Shown here: positions 37,352 through 46,510 of the stretch, piece after piece
Layout of the letters: every line of letters begins with the position of its first letter
Position numbering within the stretch: the first letter of the stretch is position 1
Source: Kallotenue papyrolyticum
GTDB taxonomy: Bacteria > Chloroflexota > Chloroflexia > Chloroflexales > Kallotenuaceae
Direction of reading: 5' to 3'
Assembly: GCF_000526415.1 (NCBI RefSeq)
Contig: NZ_JAGA01000002.1
Coordinates: forward strand, 1,108,001 to 1,172,000
DNA: 64,000 nt
Program-made: the position numbers and the translations under genes
The notes under the pieces: model-generated
Database searches by the model: none
What the model saw: the letters and a program-made list of their open reading frames with translations, nothing else
What the model was told of the DNA's origin: nothing

Positions 37352-37767
37352 CTCAATCGCCTATGCGCCGTCCTCACGGCTCGACCCGCAAGCGGATCCA
37401 TCACTATATCCAGCAGACCTACCAGCGCACCGGCCTGCCGCTGACGGTGCGCGAGGTGATGGCGGGCGCCGGCCTCCGCTCGGAGTCGTCGGTCTGCTAC
37501 CACCTGCGGGCGCTGTCTGAGCAGGGAGTGATCTCGATGCGGCCGGGGGTTGCTCGCTCGATCCGGCCGGTCACCGCACAGGACGGCCGAGAGAAGGCAG
37601 AGCAGCCAGCGCAGACACCCATCCCAGCCCCGGGCTCACCTGAAGCGACGGAGCGGGGATGCCGCTGCCCGATCCTCGACAACCGCTACGGCCGCGGGTA
37701 TCTTGGCGATCCCGGTCGTTTCGTGATGGTTGCCGCCTGCCCATTGCACGGACTACGGAGACCATAA
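37348..37767 (+). CDS. LexA-type winged-helix protein with C-terminal Cys-rich tail
   Basis: 139 residues from ATG 37348. Residues about 10-70 match the LexA N-terminal winged helix (RKRIHHYIQQTYQRTGLPLTVREVM, then SSVCYHLRALSEQGVISMRPG). There is no peptidase domain. The tail (CRCPILDNRYGRGYLGDPGRFVMVAACPLH) has four Cys and could bind metal. Probably a regulator inside the element. Confidence 0.75.
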   Translation: MTQSPMRRPHGSTRKRIHHYIQQTYQRTGLPLTVREVMAGAGLRSESSVCYHLRALSEQGVISMRPGVARSIRPVTAQDGREKAEQPAQTPIPAPGSPEATERGCRCPILDNRYGRGYLGDPGRFVMVAACPLHGLRRP

Positions 37768-37793
37768 CCACCGATCGACCGAGCAGGAATGCT

Positions 37794-37955
37794 ATGACTG
37801 ATCGACCGATCCTGTACCCCCCACGTGACCCCGCTGCCCCGGATGGCAGCCTGGCCGCCCTCCGCACGGCGCTGGCCAGCATCGTGGCGCGCCTTCTCAT
37901 CGAGGAGCAGCGCGGCGTACAATCGTCCCAGGAGCACCAGCAGGAGGGACGGTAA
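37794..37955 (+). CDS. Small protein preceding the integrase
   Basis: 53 residues, ATG 37794 (MTDRPILYPPRDPAAPDGS). Helical second half. Its TAA overlaps the integrase ATG (TAATG), so it is translationally coupled. Position suits a recombination directionality factor, but there is no sequence support for that. Confidence 0.45.
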   Translation: MTDRPILYPPRDPAAPDGSLAALRTALASIVARLLIEEQRGVQSSQEHQQEGR

Positions 37956-39451
37956 TGTTGCCAGCTGCCGGGTACTTTCGCGTCAGCCACGAAGAACAGC
38001 TGGAGGGGTACAGCCTGGACGCACAGGAACGGCTCTATGAGCGGTGGCTCGAGCAGACCGGGCATGTGGATGCCGGCCGCTATCGGGACGAGGGCCGGAG
38101 CGCCTTTCGCGATCCGCTCAAGCGGCCCGGGTTTCAGCGCCTGCTCGCGGACGTGCGAGGGGGCCGGATCCGCATCGTGTGGGTAGCGTTCTCGAGTCGC
38201 TTCTTCCGCGACTCCAGCCAGAGCGACGAGCTGCTGGACGAGTTCGACCGGCTGGGCGTGCAGTACGTCGTCGGCAACATGGTCATCGATCGGAGCACTG
38301 CGTTCGGCTGGGGGGCGTACACCATCAACGCGGTCTTCGACGAATACTACAGCCGCTTCGTCTCTGAGCAGACGCGGAAATCGCTCAAGGAAAAGGCCGA
38401 GGCAGGGCGCTGGGTCGGCCCCGTGCCGCTCGGCTACTGCAAGGATGCCGACGGCGAGCTCGTGCCGTCGGAGGACGCGCCGGCGATCCAGCTCGCCTTC
38501 GAGCTGTACGCCAGCGGCGCCTACAGCTACACGACGATCGCCGACGAGCTCAACCGCCGTGGCTACCGCACACTCGGCTGGCGCACCGGGCAGCGCGGTC
38601 GCTTCGGCCGCGAGAGTGTGCGCACGATCCTCGGCAACCGGGCGTACATCGGTGAGGTGTCGTGCAGCGGGCAGACCTATCCGGGCCGACACCAGCCGCT
38701 CGTCAGCGTCGAGCTGTTCGAGGCGGTGCAGCGCATCCGGGTGCGGCGGACCACTGAGGTGACCTCTCCTCGATCGCTCGCCCCGTCCGACGGCGTGCTG
38801 ATCGGCATCGTGTACTGTGAGAGCTGTGGCCGGAGATTGTGGCACCACTTCGGCAATCGGGATGGCCGCGGCCGCTACTACCGCTGCAGCGGCATCCCGG
38901 CGCGGCTCTGCCAGGCGCCGATGGTCCGCGCCAGCGTGCTGGAGGATCAGCTGCTCAGCCTCATCGGATCGCTGCGCATCCCGCCTGCCCTCGCCGACGA
39001 GGTGGTATCCGAGGCAGAGCGACTCATCAGCCGCACGCCTCGCCCGGAGCAGGTGGATGCACAGCAGGTCCAGCAGAAGCTCAAGCGCCTGGCGCGGGTG
39101 TATGCCGACGGTCTGATCGATGACGCGGAGTACGAGCGTGAGCGCGCGGCGCTGCAGGCGTTGCTGGTAGAGGCGCCCAGCCTGGCGCTCGTGCGCTTCG
39201 AGCAGGCGCGTGCAGCGGCCTTGCTGGCGGATCTGCCAACCCTGTTGGCCAGGGCGACGGCGCAAGAGCGTCGCGCTGTGGTGGGATCGTTGTTCGAGCG
39301 CGTGTGGGTTCAGGAGCGACGGTTAAATGCATTGACGCCACGGGCGGAGGTGTATCCACTCATGGCGTCGATTGCACGGGTTGTGATTGGGGTGACTGAC
39401 GGGGCTCGAACCCGCAACCCCCTGATCCACAGTCAGGTGCTCTGCCATTGA
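37955..39451 (+). CDS. Large serine recombinase (integrase)
   Basis: 498 residues. Catalytic domain with AAGYFRVSHEEQ (nucleophile Ser11), SRFFRDSSQ and the E-helix YYSRFVSEQTRKSLKEKAEAG. Recombinase domain (VPLGYCKDADG to ILGNRAYIGEV). Zinc ribbon YCESCGRRL...YYRCSG...C, coiled coil near 360-400. AGGAGGG precedes the start. The last 21 residues (GVTDGARTRNPLIHSQVLCH) are read through antisense of the tRNA-His gene, which places the gene at the very end of the element and suggests the original stop was changed by integration. Confidence 0.92.
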   Translation: MLPAAGYFRVSHEEQLEGYSLDAQERLYERWLEQTGHVDAGRYRDEGRSAFRDPLKRPGFQRLLADVRGGRIRIVWVAFSSRFFRDSSQSDELLDEFDRLGVQYVVGNMVIDRSTAFGWGAYTINAVFDEYYSRFVSEQTRKSLKEKAEAGRWVGPVPLGYCKDADGELVPSEDAPAIQLAFELYASGAYSYTTIADELNRRGYRTLGWRTGQRGRFGRESVRTILGNRAYIGEVSCSGQTYPGRHQPLVSVELFEAVQRIRVRRTTEVTSPRSLAPSDGVLIGIVYCESCGRRLWHHFGNRDGRGRYYRCSGIPARLCQAPMVRASVLEDQLLSLIGSLRIPPALADEVVSEAERLISRTPRPEQVDAQQVQQKLKRLARVYADGLIDDAEYERERAALQALLVEAPSLALVRFEQARAAALLADLPTLLARATAQERRAVVGSLFERVWVQERRLNALTPRAEVYPLMASIARVVIGVTDGARTRNPLIHSQVLCH

Positions 39452-39463
39452 GCTACAGCCACC
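39388..39463 (-). tRNA. tRNA-His (anticodon GTG)
   Basis: Minus strand, 76 nt with encoded G-1 (39463) and CCA (39390-39388). Acceptor GTGGCTG/CAGTCAC with one G-U pair, D arm GCTC...GAGC, anticodon arm CCTGA-CTGTGGA-TCAGG with GTG in the loop, T arm GCGGG-TTCGAGC-CCCGT. Overlaps the integrase 3' end by 64 bases. Its 3' end faces the element. Confidence 0.96.
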
Positions 39464-39494
39464 ACAGCCACGCCCAGGGGTTGGACGCCGCCTA

Positions 39495-39523
39495 AGTATA
39501 GCAAATCCGCGCCCCGAATGCAA
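39495..39523 (-). promoter_or_regulatory. Promoter of tRNA-His
   Basis: Minus strand TTGCAT (39523-39518), 17-base spacer, TATACT (39500-39495), 32 bases upstream of the tRNA. It lies outside the element, so tRNA expression survives integration. Confidence 0.6.
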
Positions 39524-39644
39524 ATCGGCGCGCCGGTGTGGCCCGGCGGCGGCGCCAGAACGGCGGGTGGGCGCCGGCGGCCTGATCCGTAGTGGCGGAC
39601 CTGTGCTACACTGGAAGACGTTACATTGTGCCGAGGAGTGTCTC

Positions 39645-40022
39645 ATGCCGCCTGCTACGGTCGCTGTCGTCGAAGATAACCCGGACTTCGCGGCAATTCT
39701 GGAAACCGTGCTCAACCTGTGGGGCTACCGCGTCGAGCGCTACGACACATTGCGCGCCGCGCGCGCGACGCTGCTGCGCCGGCCACCTGCCATGCTGATC
39801 CTGGACGGGCAGTTGCCGGATGGTGATGGCTACCACTTCTATCAGGAGCTGCGCCGCAACGCAGCTACCCGCAACTTGCCGATCCTGCTGCTGTCGGTCT
39901 CCGATGATGTGTACCAGATTGCGCGGGCGGCCAGCGACCGCGACGCGCAGTTGGTGGTGGCGCTCAAGCCCATTCCGCTCGAGGATATTCAGCGCATCGT
40001 CACCGCCGCGGTGCGGCCCTAG
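39645..40022 (+). CDS. Single-domain response regulator
   Basis: 125 residues, ATG 39645 after GAGGAG. A receiver only: acidic pair EDN near the start, phospho-acceptor in LILDGQLPDGDGY, Ser in LLLSVSD, Lys in ALKPI. No output domain and no kinase nearby. Likely a CheY-like relay. First gene after the tRNA. Confidence 0.88.
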   Translation: MPPATVAVVEDNPDFAAILETVLNLWGYRVERYDTLRAARATLLRRPPAMLILDGQLPDGDGYHFYQELRRNAATRNLPILLLSVSDDVYQIARAASDRDAQLVVALKPIPLEDIQRIVTAAVRP

Positions 40023-40027
40023 CCAGT

Positions 40028-40056
40028 TTGCCCGCCCTTGGGTGCTTGGCTATAAT
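40028..40056 (+). promoter_or_regulatory. Promoter of polA
   Basis: TTGCCC, 17-base spacer, TATAAT, 26 bases before ATG 40082. Confidence 0.7.
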
Positions 40057-40081
40057 GCGCGTGTAGCCGAAAGGGAAGCGC

Positions 40082-42901
40082 ATGGCACGACCCAAGTTGG
40101 CGCTGGTAGATGGGCATGCGGTGGCATTTCGCGCCTTCCACGCCCTGCGCGAGGCCAACCTGCGCACCTCGCGTGGCGAGCCAACCTACGCGGTCTTTGG
40201 TTTTTGTCAAATCCTGTTGACAACGCTGCAACAGCTCCAGCCGCAGTATGTGGCCGTCGCCTTTGATGTGGGGCGCACCTTCCGCGATGATCTCTTCGCG
40301 CAGTACAAAGCCAATCGCAGCGAGGCCCCCGAAGAGTTCCAGCCGCAGCTTGAGCGCATCAAACAGATCGTGCGCGCGCTCAACATCCCGATCTACGAGG
40401 TGGAGGGCTACGAAGCCGATGATGTGATCGGCACGCTGGCGCGCCAGGCTACCGCGCAGGGCATCGACACCTACATCATCACCGGTGACACGGATACGCT
40501 GCAACTGGTCGATGAGCATGTGCGCGTGCTGCTGGCCGTGCCCTACGGCCGCAAACAGGAGCTCAAAACCTACGATCTGCCGGCGGTGATCGAGCGCTAC
40601 AAAGGGCTGCAGCCGGCGCAGCTCGCCGATCTGCGCGGCCTCAAGGGCGATACTTCGGACAACATTCCGGGGGTCAAAGGCATCGGCGAGGCGGGTGCGA
40701 TCGCCCTGCTCATGCAGTTCGGCTCGATCGAAGGCATCTACGCGCACTTCGATGACGTGCCCAAGCGCTACCGCAAGCCACTGGAAGGTCAGCGCGAACA
40801 GGCGCTCTTTTCGCGCGAGCTGGCGACGATCCGCTGTGACGCGCCGGTGCAGCTCGACCTGGAGGCGGCGCGCTTTGGCTTCTACGAGCGCGATGCCGTG
40901 ATCCGCATCTTCCAGGAGCTGGAGTTCAGCAGCCTGGTGGCGAAGCTGCCGCCGGTGGCGGGCGCGCCAGGGGCGGCCGCAGCCGATCAGCCGCATGGAC
41001 GCGCGGCGCCGGGCGCTGCGGCCCAGATGACGCTTTTTGCCGTCGAAGCCGACGGTGCCACCTCCAGTCCGCCCGCGCCGATCGCGCATGGCGACTACCG
41101 CGTGGCGCGCACCGCCGCCGAACTGGAGGAGCTGGCCCGCGCCCTGGCGGATGCGCCCCTGTTCGCCTTCGACACCGAAACGACGGCCCTAACGCTGCGC
41201 GAGGCGACGCTCGTCGGCATCTCGTTCGCTACTGCGCCGGGCCGCGCCTGGTACGTGCCGCTGATCCATCAGGACGCGGCGGCGCAGCCCGCGCCGGAGC
41301 AGGTGCGCGCCCTGCTGGGCCCCCTGCTGGAAGATGGCGCACGGCCCAAGGTGGCCCACAACGCCAAATTCGATCAGCTCATGCTGCGCACCATCGGTAT
41401 TGAGGTGCGCGGGCTGGTCTTCGATACCATGCTGGCGGCGCAACTGCTCGGCAACAACGGCGTGGGTCTCAAGGAACTGGCCTTCAACGTGCTCAAGGTC
41501 GAAATGACCCCGATCACCACGCTGATCGGTACGGGACGCCAGCAGATCGGCTTTGATCAGGTGCCGCTGGCGCAGGCCGCGCCCTACGCCGCCGCCGATG
41601 CCGACATGACGCTGCGGCTGCATGCGCGCCTGGCCGCCGAGCTGGAGGCCGTGCCACGCGTGCGCGACGTCTTCGAGACGATCGAGATGCCGCTGCTGCC
41701 GGTGCTGGCCGACATGGAGTGGCGCGGCATCAAAGTGGATGTCGAGGTGCTGCGTCAGCTCTCCGAGACGTTGGGCAATCGCATCGCGGCGCTGGAGACG
41801 CGCATGATCGAGCTGGCCGGCGAGCGCTTCAATCCGGCGTCGGGCCAGCAGCTCAACCGCATCCTGTTCGAGCGCCTGGGCCTCGATCCCAGCGGACTGT
41901 CCAAGACCAAAACCGGCCTCTACTCGATCACCGCCGAGGTGTTGGAACGCTTCAGCGGCATGCATCCGATCATCGATCTGATCCTGGAGCATCGCCAACT
42001 CACCAAGCTGAAGTCCACCTACATCGATACGCTGCCGCAACTGGTCGATGCGCGCGGGCGGGTGCATACCGAGTTCAAGCAGATCGGCGCGGCTACGGGC
42101 CGACTGAGCAGCACCTATCCCAATCTGCAGAACATTCCCGTGCGCACCGAGCAGGGCCGCGAGATCCGACGCGCGTTTGTGGCCGACGACGGCTGCCACC
42201 TGCTGTCGGCCGACTATTCGCAGATCGAGCTGCGCATTCTGGCGCACATGACGCAGGATCCGGCGCTGATCGCCACCTTTCGCGAGGGACGCGACATCCA
42301 TGCCGCCACCGCCGCGCGGCTCTTCGGCGTGCCCATCGATCAGATCAGCAAAAATCAGCGTCGCATCGCCAAAACGGTGATCTTCGGCACGATCTACGGC
42401 ATCTCCTCCTTCGGCTTGGCGGCGCGCACCGGCCTCAGTCGCGAGCAGGCCCAGCAGTTGATCGATGGGATCTTCGCGGCCTATCCCGGTATCAAGCAGC
42501 TTTTCGATGCGACGCTGGAGTTCGGGCGGCAGCATGGTTATGTCGAAACCTTGTTCGGGCGGCGGCGCTACTTCGGCAGCGGGCCGAACAACCCGCTCAA
42601 TGCCAAGGGGCCGGTGCGCGCCGCGGCGGAGCGCGAGGCCAAGAACGCGCCGATCCAGGGCACCAGCGCCGATCTGATCAAAATGGCGATGGTGCGCCTC
42701 GACCGCGAGCTGCAGCGGCGTGGGTACAGCGCCGGCATGTTGCTCCAGGTGCACGATGAGCTGCTGCTGGAAGTGCCCGACGACGAACTGGACGAGGTGC
42801 GCGGGCTGGTGCGCGCGGTGATGGAGCAGGTCTATCCTGAGTTGTGTGTGCCGTTGGAGGTGGAGGTGAGCACGGGCCGCAACTGGGAGGAGATGGGCTA
42901 G
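40082..42901 (+). CDS. polA: DNA polymerase I
   Basis: 939 residues. 5'-3' exonuclease domain (about 1-300; GYEADDVIGTLA, ITGDTDTLQLVD, GLKGDTSDNIPGVKGIGEAGA). A 3'-5' exonuclease domain (about 335-520) keeps the DTET and YAAADADMT acidic residues, so proofreading is probably active. Polymerase domain: motif A DYSQIELRILAH, motif B RRIAKTVIFGTIYG, motif C QVHDELLLEVP. It fills gaps in repair and removes RNA primers. Confidence 0.97.
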   Translation: MARPKLALVDGHAVAFRAFHALREANLRTSRGEPTYAVFGFCQILLTTLQQLQPQYVAVAFDVGRTFRDDLFAQYKANRSEAPEEFQPQLERIKQIVRALNIPIYEVEGYEADDVIGTLARQATAQGIDTYIITGDTDTLQLVDEHVRVLLAVPYGRKQELKTYDLPAVIERYKGLQPAQLADLRGLKGDTSDNIPGVKGIGEAGAIALLMQFGSIEGIYAHFDDVPKRYRKPLEGQREQALFSRELATIRCDAPVQLDLEAARFGFYERDAVIRIFQELEFSSLVAKLPPVAGAPGAAAADQPHGRAAPGAAAQMTLFAVEADGATSSPPAPIAHGDYRVARTAAELEELARALADAPLFAFDTETTALTLREATLVGISFATAPGRAWYVPLIHQDAAAQPAPEQVRALLGPLLEDGARPKVAHNAKFDQLMLRTIGIEVRGLVFDTMLAAQLLGNNGVGLKELAFNVLKVEMTPITTLIGTGRQQIGFDQVPLAQAAPYAAADADMTLRLHARLAAELEAVPRVRDVFETIEMPLLPVLADMEWRGIKVDVEVLRQLSETLGNRIAALETRMIELAGERFNPASGQQLNRILFERLGLDPSGLSKTKTGLYSITAEVLERFSGMHPIIDLILEHRQLTKLKSTYIDTLPQLVDARGRVHTEFKQIGAATGRLSSTYPNLQNIPVRTEQGREIRRAFVADDGCHLLSADYSQIELRILAHMTQDPALIATFREGRDIHAATAARLFGVPIDQISKNQRRIAKTVIFGTIYGISSFGLAARTGLSREQAQQLIDGIFAAYPGIKQLFDATLEFGRQHGYVETLFGRRRYFGSGPNNPLNAKGPVRAAAEREAKNAPIQGTSADLIKMAMVRLDRELQRRGYSAGMLLQVHDELLLEVPDDELDEVRGLVRAVMEQVYPELCVPLEVEVSTGRNWEEMG

Positions 42902-42910
42902 CAGCGCAGC

Positions 42911-44287
42911 ATGAAGGCTTCCTGGCGCCTGGCACGACGGCGCGTGCTGCCGTCGGCAACGCGACGCAATTTCCGTCTGGGTGTGCTCAACGGCGCGCTC
43001 TTCACGCTGGGCGAGTCATTGGTCGATACCACGGCCGTGCTGGCCCTGCTGGTGCGCGACCTGGGCGGCTCGCAAACGCTGGTCGGTCTGCTGCCGTCGT
43101 TGAAAAACGGCGGCTTTTTGCTGCCGCAACTGCTGGTTGCCGGGCGCGTCGATAGCCTGGCGCGCAAACTTCCGCTCTACCGGCGCGCAGCGCTGGCGCG
43201 CGCCGGCGCTTTTGCGGCGCTGACTGCGGTGATCTTCGGCGCGACGCTGCTGCCGCCCACGCTCACGCTGTCGCTGGTCTGCGTCGTGTATGCGATCTAT
43301 AACCTGCTGGGTGGTTCCAGCAGTCTGGCGTTTCAGGACGTTGTTGCCAAGGCGATCCCGCCGCAGCGCCGCGGCAGTTTCTTTGCCTACCGCCAGCTCT
43401 GGGGTGGGCTGCTGGCATTGGTTGTGGCGGGGCCGCTGGTGCGCCTGCTGCTACAGGCCGATGCACCACTGGGCTTTCCGGCCAACTATGGCCTGTTGAG
43501 TCTGCTGGCGCTGATCTGCATTGCGCTGGGCCTGCTGGCCTTCAGCCTGATCGACGAGCCGCCTGGCCGGCCTGCGGTCCGCCGTCGCAGCACGCGCGAG
43601 ATTCTGCGCGGCGCGCCGCGCCTGCTGCGCAGGGATCTGGATCTGCGCCGCTTCATTGTTGCGCGCATGTGGGGACGCGTCGGAGCGATCGCCGAGCCCT
43701 TCTACGTGGTCTATGCCCGTGAGGCGCTGGCGATCGCGCCGCGCTACGTCGGCATCTACCTGGCGGTGCGTGTGCTGTCGGCGGCGCTCTCCAACCTCTA
43801 CTGGGGGCGCCTGGCCGATCGACGGGGTGCGCGTCGGCTGATGGTCTGGACCGGCGCGATCGCAGCGCTGGCGCCGCTGGTTGCGCTGCTGCTGCCGTTG
43901 CTGTTCGCGCCCGGCTCGACGCTGCTCGCCTGGAGTTGGACGCTGGTCTTCCTGGCAATTGGGCTGAGTGTGGACGGCAGCGCGACCGCGGGCACGACCT
44001 ACCTGTTGGAGATCGCGCCCGAGCAGGAGCGTGCCACCTACGGCGGCATCGCCAACACGGCGCTGGGGCTGGCTACCTTTGTGCCGGTGCTGGGCGGCGC
44101 GCTGCTGGCGGCTACCAGCAACAACTACGCGCTGCTGCTGCTGATCGGGCTGATCGGTTCGCTGCTGGCCTGGATGGCAACCGTGCGCCTGCGCGAGGTG
44201 CGCGAGGTGCGCGAAGATATGCGCCTGGCCGCCGAGCTGTGGGGCCGGCCATCGGCGGCGCGTGCCGGTGATGAAGCCGACGCCTAG
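42911..44287 (+). CDS. MFS transporter
   Basis: 458 residues, about 12 hydrophobic segments, with loops such as RVDSLARKLPLYRRAAL and the central cytoplasmic stretch PPGRPAVRRRSTREILRGAP between helices 6 and 7. Substrate unknown. It starts 9 bases after polA, so it may be read through from the polA promoter. Ends immediately next to the convergent ABC permease gene. Confidence 0.85.
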   Translation: MKASWRLARRRVLPSATRRNFRLGVLNGALFTLGESLVDTTAVLALLVRDLGGSQTLVGLLPSLKNGGFLLPQLLVAGRVDSLARKLPLYRRAALARAGAFAALTAVIFGATLLPPTLTLSLVCVVYAIYNLLGGSSSLAFQDVVAKAIPPQRRGSFFAYRQLWGGLLALVVAGPLVRLLLQADAPLGFPANYGLLSLLALICIALGLLAFSLIDEPPGRPAVRRRSTREILRGAPRLLRRDLDLRRFIVARMWGRVGAIAEPFYVVYAREALAIAPRYVGIYLAVRVLSAALSNLYWGRLADRRGARRLMVWTGAIAALAPLVALLLPLLFAPGSTLLAWSWTLVFLAIGLSVDGSATAGTTYLLEIAPEQERATYGGIANTALGLATFVPVLGGALLAATSNNYALLLLIGLIGSLLAWMATVRLREVREVREDMRLAAELWGRPSAARAGDEADA

Positions 44288-45025
44288 CTAGCGGGCATGC
44301 AGGATCACATCGCGGCGTTTGAATGAGCTCAGCGCCAGGCTGAGCAGCAAGACCAGCAGCGCGATCTGCGCCAGCAGGATGTACGGCGCCTCGCCGCTGA
44401 AATCGCGGGTGGTGGCCAGGCGGAAGGCAGCCAACGGCGGGTAGAGCGGCCAGCTTAACAGCGACTGCAGCGGCTCGATGAAGCGGTAAGCGGGCCACAG
44501 GTGCCAGGCGTTGCTGTAGAGCGCGATCGCCAACAAGGCCAAGACCACCAGCCGCCAGCCGCTACTCACCACCAGCGACGAGAGCAGCACCAGCAGCGCG
44601 GCCAGCAGCGCCACGTTGAGCAGCAACGGTAGCGAGCCCTTGAGTACGCTCAGCAGCTGCCAGTCGAAGGGCGGTGCGGCGATGCGCGTCAGCACCGTGA
44701 TCGTGACGTAGGTGGCCGCCACCGTCAGCACCGCAGCCAGGTAGTGGCTCAACAGGTAACCGCGCCGTCCCAGTGGACGTGTGAGCACAATGTAGCCCTG
44801 CGGGCGTTCGCCCAGCCCCAGAAAGGACGAGGTGGTGTAGATCGTTAGCAGTAGCGTGAACACGCCGGTGGTGGCGAAGAAATGGTGCAGATCGCTCTGC
44901 GGCTGGCGCAGAAACAGGGTCCAGAAGGCGATGCCGGCGACCACCTCGATCAACAGGCGGCCACTGCGCAGGTACTCGCTCAGGACAAAGCGGGTAAAGA
45001 CCCAGATGCGTCGTAGGGCGGCCAT
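44288..45025 (-). CDS. ABC-2-type transporter permease
   Basis: 245 residues, six hydrophobic helices (for example FFATTGVFTLLLTIYTTSSFLG, AVLTVAATYVTITVLT, and a terminal IALLVLLLSLAL). Pairs with the ATPase gene whose stop is 1 base before this start. Together they form a two-component exporter of unknown substrate. Confidence 0.85.
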   Translation of the reverse strand: MAALRRIWVFTRFVLSEYLRSGRLLIEVVAGIAFWTLFLRQPQSDLHHFFATTGVFTLLLTIYTTSSFLGLGERPQGYIVLTRPLGRRGYLLSHYLAAVLTVAATYVTITVLTRIAAPPFDWQLLSVLKGSLPLLLNVALLAALLVLLSSLVVSSGWRLVVLALLAIALYSNAWHLWPAYRFIEPLQSLLSWPLYPPLAAFRLATTRDFSGEAPYILLAQIALLVLLLSLALSSFKRRDVILHAR

Positions 45026-45026
45026 G

Positions 45027-45989
45027 TCAACGATCCTCGATCAGCGTTTGCAGCAACTCTTGTTGGTGGTCGGCGTGCGGGGCGGCGTGCTCCTGCAGCG
45101 CGTCCAAGTAGAACTGCTCCAGGGCATCGGCGTCGGGCACGACCGCCTGCACCGCCACGCCATCATCCAGGAGCTGACGCAGCACGCGGTTGATCAGCGC
45201 TTCCGTCGCCGGAAAGATGCGCACGCCGTGACGCTCGCAGCGCACCGCCGGGCCCAGCTCACTCAGCGCCGTGGCGCTTTCCAGCGGCAGCTCGCCGACC
45301 CGTACCACCACACTGCGTCCCTGGGCGTGCAGCTCCTCCATGCGCGCCACACGCCGGATGCGTCCACCCGCCAGTACGCCGACACGCCGGCAGAGATGGG
45401 CGACCTCATTCAGGCGGTGGCTACACAGAAAGATCGTTTGGCCTGTCGCGCCGAGTTGCTCCAGCAGCAGCGCTGTTTCGCGCTGGCCGGCGGGATCGAG
45501 GCCGGAGGTCGGCTCGTCCACGATCAGCAGGTCGGGGCGATGGAGTACCGCCTGCGCCAGGCCGAGCCGTTGCAGCATGCCCTTGGAATAGCCACCGATG
45601 CGTCGGTCGGCGGCGCTGCTGAGCCCTACCAACTCCAGCACCTCATCGACGCGCGTCGCGAGCGCCGGGCCACGCAGATCCGAGAGTTGGCCCAGCACCT
45701 TCAGATACTCGCGCGCGGTGAAGTGCTGATGATAGCGTGGCCGCTCGGGCAAATAGCCGATGCGCGCGCTGACGCGTTCGCGATCATCCGCGCCGAGCAC
45801 GCGCGCCACGCCGTCGTCGGGCCGCAACAGGCCCAGGATAATGTGGATCAGCGTGGTCTTGCCCGCACCGTTCGGTCCCAGCAGACCGAAGACCTCGCCG
45901 CGTTCCACCGCCAGATCGACGCCGGTGAGCACGCGCAGCGAGCCGTAGGATTTATGGACGTTGCTTACATAGATGGCTGGTTCGGCCAT
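45027..45989 (-). CDS. ABC transporter ATP-binding protein (DrrA/ABC-2 type)
   Basis: 320 residues. Walker A GPNGAGKTT, signature GYSKGMLQRL, Walker B LLIVDEP, H-loop SHRLNE. The C-terminal extension (about 225-320) is the regulatory domain typical of ABC-2 exporter ATPases. The frame is open upstream, but ATG 45989 (MAEPAIYVSNVHKSYG) is the natural start. Confidence 0.92.
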   Translation of the reverse strand: MAEPAIYVSNVHKSYGSLRVLTGVDLAVERGEVFGLLGPNGAGKTTLIHIILGLLRPDDGVARVLGADDRERVSARIGYLPERPRYHQHFTAREYLKVLGQLSDLRGPALATRVDEVLELVGLSSAADRRIGGYSKGMLQRLGLAQAVLHRPDLLIVDEPTSGLDPAGQRETALLLEQLGATGQTIFLCSHRLNEVAHLCRRVGVLAGGRIRRVARMEELHAQGRSVVVRVGELPLESATALSELGPAVRCERHGVRIFPATEALINRVLRQLLDDGVAVQAVVPDADALEQFYLDALQEHAAPHADHQQELLQTLIEDR

Positions 45990-46096
45990 TATGCCTACCC
46001 AATCTTCAGGATCGTGTACAGTGTAACATAGCGCGGTCGTGGCGCAATGACAGGCACTGCTGCCCTTCGGCGGCAAAACCTGCTCCAGGAGGCGAA

Positions 46097-46510
46097 ATGA
46101 TGCGGCGCAGCAGCGAACACGATCTGCCCGATGTCCTCAAACAGCGCATCTACGAGGTAGTGCGCCAGGTACCATACGGCTTGGTCAGCACCTATGGCGA
46201 CATTGCCCTGATCGTAGGGGGCGGGATCGAGGCGCGCACTGTGGGGCAGGCGCTCAACGCATTGCCCAAGCACGCCGCGCAAGCGGTGCCCTGGCAGCGC
46301 ATCGTCAACGCCCAAGGCGGTATCAGCACCCGCGGCTTGCAGCAGCGCGCTCTGCTGGAGGCCGAGGGCGTTGTCTTCGATGCGCGGGGGCTGATCGACC
46401 TGCGCCGTTACCGCTGGCCTGGTCCGGACGCGACGTGGGCCGCGGTGCATGGCTACCAGACGCTGCCGTTGCGCGCCGCGTCCGACGCCGAGCAGTTGCC
46501 CCTGTTCTAA
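46097..46510 (+). CDS. Alkyltransferase-like protein (ATL), MGMT fold without the acceptor Cys
   Basis: 137 residues. DNA-binding domain of O6-alkylguanine transferases: IYEVVRQVPYGLVSTYGDIA, ARTVGQALNALPKH. The PCHR active site reads VPWQRIVN, so the acceptor Cys is Trp. Such proteins bind alkylated bases and hand them to nucleotide excision repair rather than removing the alkyl group. AGGAGGCGAA precedes ATG 46097. Confidence 0.9.
   Translation: MMRRSSEHDLPDVLKQRIYEVVRQVPYGLVSTYGDIALIVGGGIEARTVGQALNALPKHAAQAVPWQRIVNAQGGISTRGLQQRALLEAEGVVFDARGLIDLRRYRWPGPDATWAAVHGYQTLPLRAASDAEQLPLF

Noticed and set aside
28791-39371. CATGGCG at both ends of the element as att core repeat
   Set aside because: Seven bases in GC-rich DNA are expected by chance, and the flanks do not match. 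No longer direct repeat of the tRNA 3' end was found at the left boundary.
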